Below, one piece after another: positions 6,314 to 7,301 of a DNA stretch of 7,301 nucleotides. This stretch comes from Candidatus Omnitrophota bacterium (lineage in GTDB: Bacteria > Omnitrophota > Omnitrophia > Omnitrophales > Aquincolibacteriaceae): NCBI GenBank assembly GCA_023246995.1, contig JAHFHI010000058.1, forward strand, positions 1 to 7,301, in the 5' to 3' direction. The notes under the pieces were generated by a model. That model did no database searches. It was not told the origin of the DNA and worked only from the letters and a program-made list of their open reading frames with translations. Made by a program: the position numbers and the translations under genes. How positions within the stretch are numbered: the stretch's first letter is position 1; the number at the start of each line of letters is the position of its first letter.

Positions 6314-6330
6314 AACCAGCGTTCTTTTCT
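6312..6330 (+). terminator. Weak terminator-like hairpin at the GAF gene stop
   Basis: AGAAC (6312-6316) pairs with GTTCT (6321-6325) around a CAGC loop and runs into TTTTCT (6325-6330). The stem is short, low in G+C and overlaps the stop codon, so it would terminate poorly if at all. Confidence 0.28.
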
Positions 6331-6353
6331 CCCATCGCGTCTGACGCCGAATC

Positions 6354-6362
6354 TGATATAAT
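6354..6362 (+). promoter_or_regulatory. Perfect extended -10 promoter element for the exonuclease gene
   Basis: TGATATAAT gives the TG dinucleotide and a consensus TATAAT (6357-6362) with correct one-base spacing. No good -35 hexamer lies 16-18 bases upstream, which extended -10 promoters can tolerate. Transcription from about 6369 gives a leader of roughly 23 bases that includes the ribosome site. Confidence 0.65.
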
Positions 6363-6378
6363 CCCGGCATTCTTAATC

Positions 6379-6384
6379 GAGGAG
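6379..6384 (+). promoter_or_regulatory. Strong ribosome binding site fixing the GTG start of the exonuclease
   Basis: GAGGAG is 7 bases before the GTG at 6392. It decides this start, as there is no competing ATG close by in frame. Confidence 0.75.
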
Positions 6385-6391
6385 TATTCGG

Positions 6392-7189
6392 GTGAAACTT
6401 TCTTCAGAACTGGTCATTATTGATTTGGAGACAACCGGCGTATGGATTGAAAGAGACCGGATTGTCGAGATTGCCATGATTCGCTTGGGGCTTTCCGGCG
6501 AGGAACGGATTTTTCATAAACGAGTGAACCCCGGAATGCCCATTCCGCCGCATGTAAGCCGCCTGATCGGAATTCGTGACGAGGATGTTCAGGACGCGCC
6601 CTTTTTTTCGGCGATCGCGCGCGAAGTGGGGGTTTTCTTGGAGGGCGCCGATTTTGCCGGGTTTAATCTCGAACGCTTTGACCTTCCGCTCCTTCAGAAG
6701 GAAATGGAGCATGCGGGCCAGAGCCTTGATTGGCGCAGCCGCAGGATCTATGACGCGCAAAAAGTTTTTCACGTGAACGAAAAAAGGGATCTTGCCGCGG
6801 CTTATCAATTCTATTGCGGCAAGGCCCATGCCCAGGCCCACTCGGCCCTGGGGGATGTGCAGGCCACCTGCGAGATTTTAAGGGCGCAGGTCCAGCGCTA
6901 CGGCAAAGGCAGTTCGGATCTCGACGCGCTTCTGGCGTTTGATTACAAGGAAATTCAGGATTTTTACGGTCAGGAAAGAAAATTCCGCTGGTGGAACGGC
7001 GATCTTTACCCGGTCTTCGGGCGTTACGCCAAAAAGTGGGGCCTGCAGGAGATTGCCGTCAGAGACCCGGCGTATCTTAAGTGGATTCTCGCTTCGGATT
7101 TCAGCGAAGAAGTAAAAAATCTCGCCCATGACGCCCTGGAAGGTAAATTCCCGGCCGCTCCCGGAGCTTTGCCGGCCGCGACTCCATGA
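6392..7189 (+). CDS. DEDDh 3'-5' exonuclease with ExoX-like C-terminal extension
   Basis: A 265-residue cytoplasmic exonuclease of the DnaQ/RNase T (DEDDh) fold, which removes nucleotides from 3' ends of DNA or RNA using two metal ions. All five catalytic positions are present: ExoI VIIDLETTG with D11 and E13, ExoII GFNLERFDLPLL with D97, and ExoIII HSALGDVQAT with H150 and D155. The domain spans about 5-168. The remaining segment, especially WNGDLYPVFGRYAKKWGLQEI then DPAYLKWILASDFSEEVK (about 201-243), resembles the ExoX-like C-terminal module (FGKYKGK...P.YL.W) seen in bacterial stand-alone exonucleases. This argues for a repair or nucleic-acid turnover enzyme rather than the replicative proofreading subunit epsilon. 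The tail (252-265) is rich in Pro and Ala. The GTG start is supported by a strong ribosome site. The stop codon overlaps a possible next ATG. Confidence 0.93.
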   Translation: MKLSSELVIIDLETTGVWIERDRIVEIAMIRLGLSGEERIFHKRVNPGMPIPPHVSRLIGIRDEDVQDAPFFSAIAREVGVFLEGADFAGFNLERFDLPLLQKEMEHAGQSLDWRSRRIYDAQKVFHVNEKRDLAAAYQFYCGKAHAQAHSALGDVQATCEILRAQVQRYGKGSSDLDALLAFDYKEIQDFYGQERKFRWWNGDLYPVFGRYAKKWGLQEIAVRDPAYLKWILASDFSEEVKNLAHDALEGKFPAAPGALPAATP

Positions 7190-7301
7190 GCTCCCCCGCT
7201 TTTCGTCCGGGTGTTTTTTTTAAAAAAATATCGCCCGGAATTCTTTGTCTGATTCTGGCTTTCGCGGCCGGATCCCCTAAAAATCCCATGGCGGGATTTT
7301 T
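7186..7301 (+). CDS. Possible exported protein, N-terminus only (cut by the window end)
   Basis: An ATG at 7186 overlaps the exonuclease stop as ATGA and stays open for 38 codons to the window end. The encoded start has a signal-peptide shape: basic residues (R7, K13, K14) and then PGILCLILAFAAGS (about 17-30), a hydrophobic core with a plausible cleavage at AAG-S. No lipobox cysteine follows. There is no ribosome site, so translation would depend on coupling to the upstream gene. Against it: the segment contains two strong inverted repeats and a T8A7 run, which looks more like a terminator region. Family cannot be named from this fragment. Confidence 0.45.
   Translation, partial: MSSPAFRPGVFFKKISPGILCLILAFAAGSPKNPMAGF
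7207..7238. repeat. Long imperfect hairpin just past the exonuclease gene
   Basis: CCGGGTG (7207-7213) pairs with CGCCCGG (7232-7238) through seven base pairs including one G-U. The T-rich strand (from 7215) then pairs with the A-rich strand (to 7230) apart from two T-T mismatches, ending in a 4-base loop near 7221-7224. An alternative is a weak terminator, CCCG (7195-7198) with CGGG (7208-7211) before the eight-T run 7214-7221. Confidence 0.5.
7279..7301 (+). terminator. Perfect terminator-like hairpin at the window edge
   Basis: AAAAATCCC (7279-7287) is the exact reverse complement of GGGATTTTT (7293-7301), giving a 9-bp stem around a 5-base loop, with the A tract upstream and T tract downstream typical of bidirectional intrinsic terminators. 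It falls inside the short open frame starting at 7186. How long the T run continues is not visible. Confidence 0.45.

Noticed and set aside
6404..6841. Minus-strand open frame of 145 codons inside the exonuclease
   Set aside because: It lies opposite a clear DEDDh enzyme with all catalytic residues, so it is a shadow frame of biased codon usage.

Overview
This 7.3 kb stretch (roughly 55% G+C by eye) comes from a bacterial chromosome. All convincing genes lie on the + strand. They are tightly packed, with three stop/start overlaps of the ATGA or GTGA type and no intergenic gap longer than about 230 bases. I see no mobile element, CRISPR array, tRNA or rRNA. A futalosine-pathway menaquinone gene, a cysteine-rich conserved protein of unknown function, an SLC13-type transporter and several poorly characterised envelope proteins together suggest a Gram-negative-like bacterium from an under-studied phylum. 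Omnitrophota is my best guess from protein style, but it is only an impression.

Layout. (1) 2-703: 3' part of mqnD, which makes 1,4-dihydroxy-6-naphthoate, followed by a possible terminator. (2) 766-1488: conserved cysteine-rich protein of unknown function. (3) A 230-base gap with a structured inverted repeat. (4) 1719-4080: a three-gene block, an SLC13/DASS anion transporter, a metal- and SAM-dependent O-methyltransferase, and a 71-residue helix-turn-helix protein, joined by 4-base overlaps and so probably one transcript. (5) 4278-5339: an exported orphan protein with faint TraB/Tiki-superfamily features, preceded by a promoter-like site and followed by a terminator and a second stem-loop. 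(6) 5501-6313: a two-helix membrane protein with a cytoplasmic GAF domain and no output domain, whose likely promoter implies an almost leaderless mRNA. (7) 6392-7189: a DEDDh 3'-5' exonuclease with a perfect extended -10 promoter and strong Shine-Dalgarno. (8) 7186-7301: start of a possible exported protein cut by the window edge, in a region also containing two strong hairpins.

The genes look mostly like independent housekeeping and envelope units. The transporter, methyltransferase and regulator block is the only clear multi-gene unit. I found no convincing evidence of a new multi-component system. The items most worth a second look are the orphan exported protein, the cysteine-rich protein beside mqnD, the hairpin-rich right edge, and the structured leader region before the GAF gene.
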